Assembly (NCBI GenBank): GCA_028716965.1
Contig: JAQUOV010000002.1
Coordinates: forward strand, 196,472 to 237,088
Reading direction: 5' to 3'
From: Candidatus Omnitrophota bacterium
Lineage (GTDB): Bacteria; Omnitrophota; Gorgyraeia; Gygaellales; Profunditerraquicolaceae
Length of the DNA stretch: 40,617 nt
A program made the translations under genes and the position numbers. The notes under the pieces were generated by a model. It had not been told where the DNA came from and ran no database searches. It saw nothing but the letters and a program-made list of their open reading frames with translations. This document shows, piece after piece, positions 31,677 through 40,490 of the stretch. Positions within the stretch are counted from its first letter, which is position 1, and every line of letters begins with the position of its first letter.

Positions 31677-32591
31677 ATGAAGTTTTCTCCTCTCTTTTGG
31701 CCGATCCAGCTAAAAGGCAATACCCTTTACATCCTTGATGAAACTAAATTGCCGCAAAAGGTTGTTTACCTAAAAGCTGGAAATTACCAGCAGGCTTGCA
31801 AGGCGATCAAGGAGATGAAGACCCGCGCCGTAGGCCAGGTACTTTTGGTAATGTACGCTCTTCTTTTGAGCAAGCGGCAGAATATCAACCTGGCCAAGGT
31901 AGCCAAAGCTATTAACGCTACCCGCCCTACGCTTGCGTTTAAATCCTTAACGGATATGGTCTTGGGCTGGGATAAAAGTAAGGCGCCGTTAGAAAAGAGT
32001 ATTTTAGGTTTTCTCGAGAGGCTTAAAAGTGCCCGCATAAAACAGGCCAAGGATGCTGCCGAGCTGCTTAAGGATGGCGATGTGATACTTACTCATTGTA
32101 ATGTCAGCGGGCTGATGCCGTTAATCGCCGAGTTTGCCAAGCAGCAAGGGAAGAAGATAAGTTTCTATGTTACAGAGACGCGGCCTTATTTGCAGGGTGC
32201 GCGTTTGTCAGCCTGGGAGCTGATGCGTGCGAAGTTCCCGGTAACGCTGATTACTGATAATATGGTAGCTTATTTATTATCCTTGAATAAGGTAACCAAG
32301 GTAATCGTTGGAGCAGACCATTTGACCCAAAACGGGGATATCGCCAATAAGATCGGGACTTATCAGATTGCGGTTGTGGCGAAATATTTCAAAGTTCCCT
32401 TTTATGTTTTATGCCCTCCGCCGTCAAAATTAAAAAGCGGCAGAGAGATCAAGATCGAGATCCGTCCGGATAGCGAGCTAAAGACTTATCAGGGCCTTTT
32501 GCTTGCTCCAAAAGAGGTCAAGGCGTATTATCCGGCTTTTGATGTTACGCCGGGAAGTTTAATCAGCAAGCACATTTATTTGGGGGTTTAA
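31677..32591 (+). CDS. MtnA-like (methylthioribose-1-phosphate isomerase / eIF-2B alpha family) isomerase
   Basis: This isomerase-family protein has the MtnA cysteine and aspartate: Cys141 in ILTHCN and Asp214 in VGADHLTQNGDIANKIGTY. TETRPYLQGARLSAWEL and VPFYVLCPP are also family motifs. At 304 residues it is shorter than MtnA (about 340-370). The usual RGAPAIG motif after the N-terminal helix is replaced by TRAVGQ (residues 49-54), so substrate choice may be changed. MtnA converts methylthioribose-1-phosphate or 5-deoxyribose-1-phosphate to the ketose. It starts right after the phosphorylase stop. Confidence 0.78.
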   Translation: MKFSPLFWPIQLKGNTLYILDETKLPQKVVYLKAGNYQQACKAIKEMKTRAVGQVLLVMYALLLSKRQNINLAKVAKAINATRPTLAFKSLTDMVLGWDKSKAPLEKSILGFLERLKSARIKQAKDAAELLKDGDVILTHCNVSGLMPLIAEFAKQQGKKISFYVTETRPYLQGARLSAWELMRAKFPVTLITDNMVAYLLSLNKVTKVIVGADHLTQNGDIANKIGTYQIAVVAKYFKVPFYVLCPPPSKLKSGREIKIEIRPDSELKTYQGLLLAPKEVKAYYPAFDVTPGSLISKHIYLGV

Positions 32592-32594
32592 AGT

Positions 32595-33590
32595 ATGGCC
32601 GAGAAAGATTTAATACTTGAGATGATAGAGACCGGGAAACGTCTTTATGCCGCGGGCCTTTCGGTAGCTAAATCCGGTAATTTAAGCGCAAGAATCAATG
32701 AAGAAGAGTTCCTGATTACTTCAAGCGGCTCATTCTTAGGCAAGCTTAAGGAAGGGGATATTGTTAAGGTAAATTTAACCAGCCTGGAATCTAAGGGCCA
32801 GGTTAAGCCAAGCTCGGAGTTGCCTTTACACAGCCTGGTATATAGAAACTTTCCCGCCAAGGTAGTCTTGCATTGCCATCCTCCTTTGATTAACGGGTAT
32901 TTTGCGGTTGCCAAGGTACTTAAAGCAATGAGTTTTGAAACTAAATTTTACCTCGGGGATATTCCCGTTATCCCACAGGAAACCCCGACAGTAACTGCGC
33001 CTGAACCGGTTATCGCTGCCTTAAAAACAAACAACCTGGTTGTTTTAAAAAATCACGGCACGGTAGCCATTGCGGACAGGTTTGAGGATGCCTTAAGTAT
33101 TACCGAGGCCTTGGAAGAGGCGGTTAAAAGCGCCGCCATCGCCCGTTTGTTTGATAAAGAGGTCCTGGACAGTTTGGATTCTGCCTTGAAAGATGATCTG
33201 AAACGCAATGAACCTGCTTATAATATGTTTAGCCGGGGGCATATACAGGCGATAGTGGATTTGGTTAACCGCGATGAGTTTATCGGGCAAAAAGGAAAAG
33301 AGCTGGACCTGACCGTAAAACTTGCTATCCGCATGGATGGCTGCCCGGAGGCTTTTAAATTCAATTTTGAAAAGGGGAGAATTATAAAATTGGATTTTGA
33401 TGCTGATGCGCCGTTTGTGATATCGGCTCCGGGTCCTGTTTGGGAACAGGTTTTTTTAGGAAAACTGGATTGTTTCGTAGCGGTTACGCAGGGCAAAATG
33501 AAGTTGAGCGGCCAATTAGGCCAGCTTTCCAAATGGTATGTCCCATTTACTCGCCTGTTTGCGTTATTTAAGGAGATAAGGATCAGATGA
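32595..33590 (+). CDS. Class II aldolase fused to an SCP2-like domain
   Basis: Residues 1 to about 210 form a class II (fuculose/rhamnulose-phosphate type) aldolase with zinc ligands His93 and His95 in VLHCHPP, His154 in LKNHGTV, and the catalytic acid Glu75 in SSELPLH. The remaining 120 residues (KLAIRMDGCPEAFKFNF, IKLDFDADAPFVIS, DCFVAVTQGKMKLSGQL) match the sterol carrier protein 2 fold, which binds hydrophobic ligands. The fusion is unusual. The aldolase half would split 5-deoxyribulose-1-phosphate (or methylthioribulose-1-phosphate) into dihydroxyacetone phosphate and an aldehyde. It overlaps the aldehyde dehydrogenase by ATGA. Confidence 0.8.
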   Translation: MAEKDLILEMIETGKRLYAAGLSVAKSGNLSARINEEEFLITSSGSFLGKLKEGDIVKVNLTSLESKGQVKPSSELPLHSLVYRNFPAKVVLHCHPPLINGYFAVAKVLKAMSFETKFYLGDIPVIPQETPTVTAPEPVIAALKTNNLVVLKNHGTVAIADRFEDALSITEALEEAVKSAAIARLFDKEVLDSLDSALKDDLKRNEPAYNMFSRGHIQAIVDLVNRDEFIGQKGKELDLTVKLAIRMDGCPEAFKFNFEKGRIIKLDFDADAPFVISAPGPVWEQVFLGKLDCFVAVTQGKMKLSGQLGQLSKWYVPFTRLFALFKEIRIR

Positions 33591-35074
33591 GCCCAAGCTA
33601 CCCGCTTTTTATAAACGGGAAATTTATTGAAACTGCGGAAAAGCAGAACATTATTAACCCTTCTACGGGAAAGGTAATTGCTGAAGCCTCAATGGCTTCG
33701 TTAAAAGATGTGGAGCTGGCTTTGGCAGGCGCAAGGCAGGCTTTTGATTCCGGTCCCTGGCCGCACTTTTCACTGGTTCAGCGTAAAGATTTTATCCTCA
33801 AGGTCGCCCAGGGCATTCTGGATAACGCCGCAGGCCTTGCGCAGCTTGAGACACAGAATACCGGCAAGCCCATCAAAGAAACTACCTTCATGGATATCCC
33901 CTCTAGCGCCAAGGCCTTTGAATTTGCGGCCAATAATTTTATGAGTTATTTGACGCATGAAGAGTTAAATGTTTCCGAGGATGTGAAATCACGTTTAATC
34001 CGTGAGCCGATGGGGGTGGTAGTATTAATCGTGCCGTGGAATTACCCGCTTTTGATTACCTGTTGGAAACTTGCTTCTGCTTTAGCCTGCGGCAACACGG
34101 TTATTTTAAAGCCTTCCAGTATTACGCCGATCACTGCTTTAGAAATGGGAAAGATCATCCATACCGCAGGGCTTCCTGCCGGGGTAGTGAATATAATCAA
34201 CGGAAGCGGCTCGAAGATTGGAGAGGAGCTTTGCGCGGACAAGCGCGTGGATATGATCTCTTTTACCGGCAGTAACGAAACAGGAAAGCAGATTTTACAG
34301 TATGCCTCTAAGAACGTAAAGAAAATGATTATGGAGTTAGGCGGAAAGTCTGCCAGCCTTGTATTCGATGATGTCGATCTAGAGGTAGCAGTGAACAGCT
34401 GCCTGGCCTCTATTTTCCTGAATCAAGGCCAGATGTGCACCGCCATGTCCCGTATTTTCGTGCAGGAAGGAATCTATGATAAGTTCCTTGCTGATTTTGT
34501 AGAGAAGGCCGGGCGTATAAGGCTGGGCCTGGCGGATGATTTTGAGACCCAGATGGGGCCTTTAATTAATGACGCGCAGCGCAAAAAGGTAATTGCTTAT
34601 ATCGAAAAAGCAAAAACCGAAGGCGCTAAGCTTGTTTGCGGCGGGAAGATCCCGGAAAACGCGGAGTTAAAAAACGGTTATTTCTTTGAGCCTACGGTTT
34701 TGGCCGACGTGAATGTACACTCGCACATATTCAAGGAAGAGGTATTTGGCCCGGTAGTTTTAATTAATAAATTTTCAGGCCCGGATGAGGCTGCGATTCT
34801 GGCCAATAGCGTAGATTTTGGCCTGGCTGCCTGTATCTGGAGCAAAGATTTATCCATGGCTGAAAAGTTAGCCGGGAAAATGGACGCTGGGATTGTATGG
34901 ATAAATACTTATGGCATGTTTTATAATCAGCTTCCCTACGGCGGTTTTAAACAAAGCGGCTTTGGCAAGGAGTTGGGCAGGGAAGGGTTGCTGGAGTATA
35001 CCCGCCTTAAGAATGTGATATTAGACCAGTCGGCCGATGGCAAACCGCTGGTCAATTACTGGTATGGATTTTAA
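33587..35074 (+). CDS. NAD(P)-dependent aldehyde dehydrogenase
   Basis: The 495-residue protein has the full ALDH set: the oxyanion asparagine in PWNYPL (Asn152), the NAD-site FTGSNETG, the general base Glu250 in MELGGKS and the nucleophile Cys284 in NQGQMCTAMSR. KEEVFGPV and PYGGFKQSGFGKELG also belong to the family. It resembles betaine-aldehyde and other broad-range ALDHs. Directly after the aldolase, it would oxidise the aldehyde released there (acetaldehyde from 5-deoxyribose; methylthioacetaldehyde from methylthioribose) to an acid. Confidence 0.92.
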   Translation: MSPSYPLFINGKFIETAEKQNIINPSTGKVIAEASMASLKDVELALAGARQAFDSGPWPHFSLVQRKDFILKVAQGILDNAAGLAQLETQNTGKPIKETTFMDIPSSAKAFEFAANNFMSYLTHEELNVSEDVKSRLIREPMGVVVLIVPWNYPLLITCWKLASALACGNTVILKPSSITPITALEMGKIIHTAGLPAGVVNIINGSGSKIGEELCADKRVDMISFTGSNETGKQILQYASKNVKKMIMELGGKSASLVFDDVDLEVAVNSCLASIFLNQGQMCTAMSRIFVQEGIYDKFLADFVEKAGRIRLGLADDFETQMGPLINDAQRKKVIAYIEKAKTEGAKLVCGGKIPENAELKNGYFFEPTVLADVNVHSHIFKEEVFGPVVLINKFSGPDEAAILANSVDFGLAACIWSKDLSMAEKLAGKMDAGIVWINTYGMFYNQLPYGGFKQSGFGKELGREGLLEYTRLKNVILDQSADGKPLVNYWYGF

Positions 35075-35077
35075 TAA

Positions 35078-36610
35078 ATGGATGTAGTGAATATTTTAAA
35101 TCAGCGCGCAAAAGAATATGCCCACAGGCCGGCGATCATCTTTGGGCAGGAACAAATCTCTTTTGTTCAACTAAAAGATAAGGTTTTTGCCCTCAGTCAA
35201 GCCCTGCTTAAGCTCGGGGTAAAACGCGGTGATAAAGTTGCTATTTATCTGCCTAACTGGCCGGAGTATATTTATAGCTACCTGGCAGTATGGTCAATCG
35301 GCGCCTGCAGTGTGCCTTTGGATTTTATGCTTACCGAAGATGAGATAATCTCATGTCTTGGGCATTCCGAAGCCGTGGTCCTTATTGCCAAACACAAAGC
35401 CAATATCTCTTTTGCCCGCCTTAAAGAAAGTCTGCCTTCGTTAAAACAGATCATCTCCTGTCGTTTGAGGGAGGAAGGGGTGTTAAATTTAGAAGAATTA
35501 TTAACAGGCTCATTAAACCAAGCTCCAGACTTAGAGGTCAAAGAGAGAGATCATGCCATAATTTTTTATACCTCCGGCACAACCGGCAAGCCCAAAGGTG
35601 TTTTAATCAATTACCTCCAGCTTTACGCCCCCCCAAAATCAATGGCCTTCTTTGTAAACTCTGATTTAAGCTCTAAAGATGTTACGATTTGCGCCTTGCC
35701 ATTCTCTCATTTGGGCGGTTTGATCTATATCCAGAATACAATTACTTTTGGCCTGACCCTGGTGCTGATGGAACGTTTCATGCCCCTGGATTTTTTAAGA
35801 AGCGTACAGAACCATAAAGTTAACTTTTTCTGGATCGTTCCTTCAATGTATTATGCGCTGTTGCAATTAAAGGAGTTTGAGACTTTTGATCTGTCCAGCT
35901 TGCGCTGGATTGTTACTTTTGGGGCTTCGAATTCTCCGGATGCCCTGCGCAGGTTTCATCGGTTTTGCCCCAAGGCATCCCTTTTAAACGGCTGGGGTTT
36001 AACCGAGACTAATGCGCCGACAGTGGTTTTGCCCATGGGTTCTAAAAATATTGAGAGCGTAGGCAGGCCGGCTCCGTGGATTGAGGTAAAGGTTTTTGAT
36101 GATCATGGAGGGGAGCTTAAAGTAAATGCGGTGGGAGAGGTAGCGGTAAAAAGCTGGGTGGTGACTGACGGCTATTTTAAGGATGAAGCGTTAACAGGCC
36201 AGACTATCCGCAACGGCTGGTTTTATACGGGAGATCTGGGCAGATTTGACGCAGAAGGTTTTCTTTATATCGTCGGCAGGAAAAAGGAGATGATTAAGGT
36301 CGGAGGTGAAATTGTCTTTGAGCCGGAGGTGGAATCGGTTTTGTTAAGACATCCGGGTGTTGCCGAAGCTGCGGTAATAGGGGTATTTGATAAATTACGG
36401 GGAGAGTTGCCTAAGGCATTCCTGGCGGTTAAAGAAGGGGAAAATATTTCAGAAGAGGATTTACGCTATTTTTTGCGCCAGCACCTGGCGCATTTTAAGA
36501 TCCCGCATTATTTTGAATTTTGCAAAGAGCTTCCCAAGAACCGCACCGGTAAAATCGATAAGGAAAAACTTAGGGACGTTTCTCTGCCCAATCGCAGATC
36601 TGTCCCCTAA
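35078..36610 (+). CDS. Acyl-CoA synthetase / AMP-dependent ligase
   Basis: This ANL-family enzyme of 510 residues has YTSGTTGKPKGV, GWGLTET, YTGDLG, GRKKEMIKVGGEIVFEPEVE and the C-terminal catalytic lysine in NRTGKIDKEK. It activates a carboxylic acid as acyl-adenylate and then thioester. It starts three bases after the aldehyde dehydrogenase stop with no clear ribosome site of its own, implying coupling. It could activate the acid made by the dehydrogenase, or a fatty or aromatic acid; the substrate pocket cannot be read by eye. Confidence 0.9.
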   Translation: MDVVNILNQRAKEYAHRPAIIFGQEQISFVQLKDKVFALSQALLKLGVKRGDKVAIYLPNWPEYIYSYLAVWSIGACSVPLDFMLTEDEIISCLGHSEAVVLIAKHKANISFARLKESLPSLKQIISCRLREEGVLNLEELLTGSLNQAPDLEVKERDHAIIFYTSGTTGKPKGVLINYLQLYAPPKSMAFFVNSDLSSKDVTICALPFSHLGGLIYIQNTITFGLTLVLMERFMPLDFLRSVQNHKVNFFWIVPSMYYALLQLKEFETFDLSSLRWIVTFGASNSPDALRRFHRFCPKASLLNGWGLTETNAPTVVLPMGSKNIESVGRPAPWIEVKVFDDHGGELKVNAVGEVAVKSWVVTDGYFKDEALTGQTIRNGWFYTGDLGRFDAEGFLYIVGRKKEMIKVGGEIVFEPEVESVLLRHPGVAEAAVIGVFDKLRGELPKAFLAVKEGENISEEDLRYFLRQHLAHFKIPHYFEFCKELPKNRTGKIDKEKLRDVSLPNRRSVP

Positions 36611-36639
36611 GGTGACAGATCTTGCCTGCCTGACGGCAG
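36596..36639. repeat. Two tandem hairpins at the end of the acyl-CoA ligase gene
   Basis: AGATCTGTC (36596-36604) and GACAGATCT (36614-36622) form a perfect 9-bp stem around the stop codon. CTGCC-TGAC-GGCAG (36626-36639) is a second hairpin, followed by a weak T-rich stretch. It may act as a modest terminator or RNA-stabilising element before rlmN. Confidence 0.5.
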
Positions 36640-36675
36640 TTAAGGTTTTAGATCCAGAAACGCCCTGAAATAATC

Positions 36676-37707
36676 ATGAGAGATATCAAAGAGTTAAGTT
36701 TAAAGGAGCTGGAGGATAAAATACTCTCTTGGGGTAAGCCAAAATATCATGCCGGGCAGATATTTAATTGGGTTTACCAAAAAGGAGCATTTGAATTCAG
36801 CGATATAAGCAACCTGCCTGTGGCTTTAAGAAAATCCCTGGCGGATGAATTTTACATTTTGGGTCTGCATCTGGCGGATTTCCGTAAATCTGTAGACGGG
36901 ACAGCTAAATTCCTTTTCCAGTTAAGGGATAATAACCTGGTTGAGGCGGTGAGCATCCCGGCAGCCAAGCGTACTACCGGGTGTATCTCTTCGCAGGCAG
37001 GATGCAAATTTGCCTGTGAATTTTGCGCCAGCGGCCTTAAGGGGTTTAAGCGTAATTTGACCTGCGGCGAGATGCTGGATGAGGTTCTTTATTTAAAGAA
37101 CAACCTGCAGGATACCCAGCTTACCCATGTTGTATTTATGGGAACAGGTGAGCCGCTTGATAATTACGAAAACCTGTTAAAGGCCGTCAGGGTAATTAAC
37201 TCCGCCGATGCTTTTAATATCGGGGCAAGGCGTATTACCATATCTACCTGCGGGGTTATCCCGGGAATAAAAAAATTGCAGGAGGAGGATTTGCAGGTAG
37301 AGCTTTCCATATCTCTGCATGCTGCCGATGATAAGCTGCGTTCAAGGATAATGCCGGTTAACCGGAAATATCCCTTGGGGGATTTAATAAAATGCTGCCA
37401 AGAGTATATTCATAAGACAAACCGCCAGATTACCTTTGAGTATATCTTAGCCAAAGGATTGAATTCGGATTCTTCTTCCGCCCAGAAATTAGCTGCGCTT
37501 TTAAAGGGGCTAAGGCTGGCTAAGGTTAATCTGATCCCGGCTAACCCCATACCTAAACTTAAGGTCATTGCGCCTTCGGACCCAGAGGTTGCGGCATTTA
37601 AAGAATATTTGTTTAAAGCCGGTCTTAATGTTACATTAAGGAGGCCCCGCGGCCAGGATATTGATGCTGCCTGCGGGCAATTAAAGTTAAAATATGAACA
37701 GATTTAA
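36676..37707 (+). CDS. rlmN: Dual-specificity 23S rRNA/tRNA adenine-C2 methyltransferase
   Basis: RlmN is a radical SAM enzyme that methylates A2503 of 23S rRNA and A37 of some tRNAs. The cluster cysteines are Cys110, Cys114 and Cys117 in AGCKFACEFCASG. The resolving/methyl-carrying cysteine is Cys333 in AACGQL. Family motifs YHAGQIFNWVYQKG, FMGTGEPLDNY, ITISTCG and RRPRGQDIDAACG are complete. Length is 343 residues, as expected. Its last 14 bases overlap the SGNH lipoprotein gene. Confidence 0.95.
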   Translation: MRDIKELSLKELEDKILSWGKPKYHAGQIFNWVYQKGAFEFSDISNLPVALRKSLADEFYILGLHLADFRKSVDGTAKFLFQLRDNNLVEAVSIPAAKRTTGCISSQAGCKFACEFCASGLKGFKRNLTCGEMLDEVLYLKNNLQDTQLTHVVFMGTGEPLDNYENLLKAVRVINSADAFNIGARRITISTCGVIPGIKKLQEEDLQVELSISLHAADDKLRSRIMPVNRKYPLGDLIKCCQEYIHKTNRQITFEYILAKGLNSDSSSAQKLAALLKGLRLAKVNLIPANPIPKLKVIAPSDPEVAAFKEYLFKAGLNVTLRRPRGQDIDAACGQLKLKYEQI

Positions 37708-38302
37708 TCCATATTTTTTATTAATCATTCTGGGTTTTGCTTTATCCGGTTGCGTAAAACAAGAGATTAAAAATCTTGATGCAAAAGGCAGCGGTATTAT
37801 CTGTTTCGGGGACAGCATTACTTTTGGTTACGGGGTAAACCCCGGAGAAGATTACCCTTCGGGCCTGGGTAAAATGGTCAAGTTGCCGGTGATTAATGCC
37901 GGAGTAGATGGAGATACCAGCTTTGCCGCCTTAAAACGCCTGGACCAGGATGTCTTAAGCAAAAACCCGCGCCTGGTTATCGTAGAGTTCTGCGGGAATG
38001 ATTTCTTAAAGAAGGTCCCCAGGGAGACAACGGTTGAGAACATAAGCGAGATTATCGACCGTATCCAGGAAAAGGGGATAATGGTGGCCCTGATGGATAT
38101 AAGCGCAGGCATGTTTTTCAGGGAGTATAGAGCGGCTTTTAAGCAACTGGCCCATAAAAAACAGGCAATATTTATCCCGGTAGTTTTGAATAAGATTATT
38201 ACCAATCCCGCGATGAAGAGTGATTTCTTTCATCCTAACGCGCGGGGGTACAAGATTATAGCAGGGCGGGTGTATAAGGCGATAGCCAGGTATATTCAAT
38301 AG
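37694..38302 (+). CDS. SGNH/GDSL-family hydrolase lipoprotein
   Basis: A lipoprotein signal (FLLIILGFALSGC) gives lipidation at Cys20. The catalytic parts are block I FGDSITFG (Ser41), the oxyanion Gly and Asn in CGNDF (about residue 102) and the Asp-His in SDFFHPN (about 176-182). The protein resembles arylesterase/TesA-type SGNH hydrolases that act on acyl esters in the periplasm. It starts inside the end of rlmN and is contiguous with feoA, whose ATG follows its stop directly. Confidence 0.88.
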   Translation: MNRFNPYFLLIILGFALSGCVKQEIKNLDAKGSGIICFGDSITFGYGVNPGEDYPSGLGKMVKLPVINAGVDGDTSFAALKRLDQDVLSKNPRLVIVEFCGNDFLKKVPRETTVENISEIIDRIQEKGIMVALMDISAGMFFREYRAAFKQLAHKKQAIFIPVVLNKIITNPAMKSDFFHPNARGYKIIAGRVYKAIARYIQ

Positions 38303-38539
38303 ATGAAGAAAATAAGTTTGTCTCAAATGAAAGCTAAACAAAAAGGGGCTGTTCTTGAAATCTCCGGTGGCCTGGGTTTGCAGAATAAGTTTATGAGTAT
38401 GGGAATTTACAAAGGCAGGGAGATTACCAAAATCAGCCATATCGGCCTAAGAGGGCCGGTAGCAATTAAGGTAGGCAGAAGCGTTTTAGTCCTGGGGCAC
38501 GGGGTAGCAAATAAAGTAGTGGTGGAAACTCATGATTAA
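38303..38539 (+). CDS. feoA: Ferrous iron transport protein A
   Basis: The 78-residue SH3-like protein has the family pattern GAVLEISGGLGLQNKFMSMGIYKGREI and GPVAIKVGRSVLVLGHGVANKV. FeoA helps FeoB import Fe(II). Its stop lies inside the first codons of feoB (8-base overlap), the standard operon layout. Confidence 0.9.
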   Translation: MKKISLSQMKAKQKGAVLEISGGLGLQNKFMSMGIYKGREITKISHIGLRGPVAIKVGRSVLVLGHGVANKVVVETHD

Positions 38540-40259
38540 GAAGATTTTTTTAGTAGGCAATCCTAATGTCGGTAAAAGCGTAATCTTTTCCCGTCTTACA
38601 GGGGTGCAGGTTATCTCTTCCAATTATGCCGGGACTACGGTTGAGATTATGCGCGGGTTCCTAAAACTTGCAGAGCAGATAGTTGAGGTTATAGACCTGC
38701 CGGGGACATATTCGCTGGAACCCGGATCTAAAGCGGAAGAAGTTGTGGTATCGTTGCTGGATGAATCTGCCAGGGAGGAGATAGCAGTTATCAATATTGT
38801 TGACTCTACCAACCTGGAGCGTAATCTTTACCTGACTCTGCAGCTTCTTGAGGCAGGCCTTCCGCTGATAGTTTGCTTGAACATGTGCGATGAAGCAAAG
38901 CACCATGGGGTAAACATTGAAACAGGCAGCCTGGAGAAGCTCCTGGGGGTTCCGGTTGTGCCGACTTGCGCCATAACCGGTTCAGGCATAAAAATGCTGC
39001 TTGAGAGAATAAAAGATGTAAAAAGCCAGCCTAGAGATAAACCCAGCCACAGGGACCGCTGGCAGGCGATAGGTTCGATCATCGAGCAGGTACAGCACTT
39101 AACGCACCGGCACCATAGCTTGCGGGAGGTACTTGAGGATGCTTCGGTAAGGCCGTTTAGCGGGGCGTTGATTGCCTTTGGCGTGATCTTTGCTTCTTTT
39201 GAAATTGTGCGTTTTACCGGAGAAGCCTTAATCAGCAGGATTGCCGACCCTGTATTCCTTAACTTTTATCAACCGTTATTAAATAAGCTAAGCCGGTTTT
39301 TGGGGCAGGAAAGCTTTCTCCATCACCTTTTAATCGGAGATTTGATTGGCGGCAAGATAGATTTTAAGCAATCCCTGGGTTTGTTGACCACCGCTCCTTA
39401 TATTGAATTTGCCATGGTCCTGCCGTACATAGTTTCTTTTTACCTTGTTTTAGGTTTACTGGAAGACATCGGTTTTCTTCCCCGTCTTGCCATGCTTTTG
39501 GACAGCCTGCTGCACCATATCGGGCTGCATGGTTTTGCGATTATACCGGTGTTACTTGGCTTGGGTTGTAATGTCCCGGGGATTTTAGCCACGCGTAATT
39601 TAGAATCCAGGCGGGAGCGTTTTATTGCCGCAACGCTGATTTCTATAGGCATACCCTGCGTAGCCTTGCAGGCGATGATCTTTGGGCTGCTGGGCAAGTT
39701 CTCCGGTTTTTATGTTTCCGGGGTGTATTTAGTCCTTTTGGCGATCTGGGTGGTCTTGGGAGTAATCCTTAATCATACGGCCAAAGGCTATAGCCCCGAG
39801 CTTTTGGTTGAAATACCACCGTACCGCCTGCCTTTATTATTGACCCTGCTAAAGAAATTATTCTTGCGTATTAAAGGATTTCTCATCGAAGCTGCGCCGT
39901 TAGTCCTGCTAGGAGTTTTAATAATTAACGTGCTCCTATATTTTAAGTTATTCGATTTATTCACAGGGTTATTTGCTCCGGTAGTTAGAGGCTTGTTTGG
40001 TTTACCAAAAGAGTCAGTGGTGGCTTTAGCCATGGGCTTGTTCAGGAAGGATGTTGCGGTAGGCATGCTTATGCCGCTGGCCTTAAGCGTCAAACAGCTA
40101 TTTATCGCTGCCGTGCTTTTAGCCATATCTTTTCCTTGCGCGGCCACCTTTGTCATATTCTTAAAAGAATTGGGGCTAAAGGATTTAGTGAAGGCTACTT
40201 TGATCATGTTTGCTGTCGCCCTGGTTACCGGAAGCCTGCTTAATTTTGTCATTCGTTAA
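38532..40259 (+). CDS. feoB: Ferrous iron transporter B, compact
   Basis: The N-terminal G domain has GNPNVGKS, the switch threonine in NYAGTTVE, DLPGTYSLEPGS, NMCDE and TCAITGSG, followed by a helical GDI-type region and about eight membrane segments with the gate-like ENIGFLPR-type motif (LEDIGFLPRLAML) and GLGCNVPG. At 575 residues it is shorter than the 650-770 usual for FeoB, mainly at the C-terminal end of the membrane part. Fe(II) import fits an anaerobic or microaerobic life and the many iron-sulfur radical SAM enzymes here. Confidence 0.93.
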   Translation: MIKKIFLVGNPNVGKSVIFSRLTGVQVISSNYAGTTVEIMRGFLKLAEQIVEVIDLPGTYSLEPGSKAEEVVVSLLDESAREEIAVINIVDSTNLERNLYLTLQLLEAGLPLIVCLNMCDEAKHHGVNIETGSLEKLLGVPVVPTCAITGSGIKMLLERIKDVKSQPRDKPSHRDRWQAIGSIIEQVQHLTHRHHSLREVLEDASVRPFSGALIAFGVIFASFEIVRFTGEALISRIADPVFLNFYQPLLNKLSRFLGQESFLHHLLIGDLIGGKIDFKQSLGLLTTAPYIEFAMVLPYIVSFYLVLGLLEDIGFLPRLAMLLDSLLHHIGLHGFAIIPVLLGLGCNVPGILATRNLESRRERFIAATLISIGIPCVALQAMIFGLLGKFSGFYVSGVYLVLLAIWVVLGVILNHTAKGYSPELLVEIPPYRLPLLLTLLKKLFLRIKGFLIEAAPLVLLGVLIINVLLYFKLFDLFTGLFAPVVRGLFGLPKESVVALAMGLFRKDVAVGMLMPLALSVKQLFIAAVLLAISFPCAATFVIFLKELGLKDLVKATLIMFAVALVTGSLLNFVIR

Positions 40260-40262
40260 TAA

Positions 40263-40310
40263 AACAGGGCCGCGTCTATTTTTTAAAACAAAAAGAGATG
40301 CGGCCCTGTT
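40263..40310. terminator. Bidirectional terminator hairpin after feoB
   Basis: AACAGGGCCGC (40263-40273) pairs perfectly with 40300-40310 and the stem extends inward by four more pairs with one G-T wobble, giving 15 bp. The loop is AT-rich. The T run after it is short (TTATT), so efficiency is uncertain. It separates feoB from the convergent tRNA-Leu. Confidence 0.65.
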
Positions 40311-40314
40311 ATTA

Positions 40315-40397
40315 TGCCGAAGAAGGGAGTTGAACCCTTACGAGGTTGCCCTCATCGGTTTTTGAGACCGACGTGTATGCCATTCCACCACTTCGGC
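40315..40397 (-). tRNA. tRNA-Leu (CAA)
   Basis: On the minus strand the acceptor GCCGAAG pairs with CTTCGGC. The anticodon stem TCGGT/ACCGA encloses loop CTCAAAA, with anticodon CAA. A long variable arm (GAGG-GCAA-CCTC) marks a class II leucine tRNA. The T arm is AAGGG-TTCAACT-CCCTT. The 3' CCA is not encoded, unlike the neighbouring tRNA-Ala. Confidence 0.95.
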
Positions 40398-40413
40398 AAT
40401 TATTTTTTTTAGG

Positions 40414-40442
40414 TTGACGCCGTCTATTTTATATTCTAAAAT
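40414..40442 (+). promoter_or_regulatory. Promoter of tRNA-Ala
   Basis: TTGACG (40414-40419) and TAAAAT (40437-40442) are 17 bp apart, giving a start point near 40449, about 40 bases before the mature tRNA. The -10 is identical to that at 17691. Confidence 0.6.
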
Positions 40443-40490
40443 AGCAAAGGTCAATAGATTAATTTTTTAATAACCTTGGGGTTATTTATT

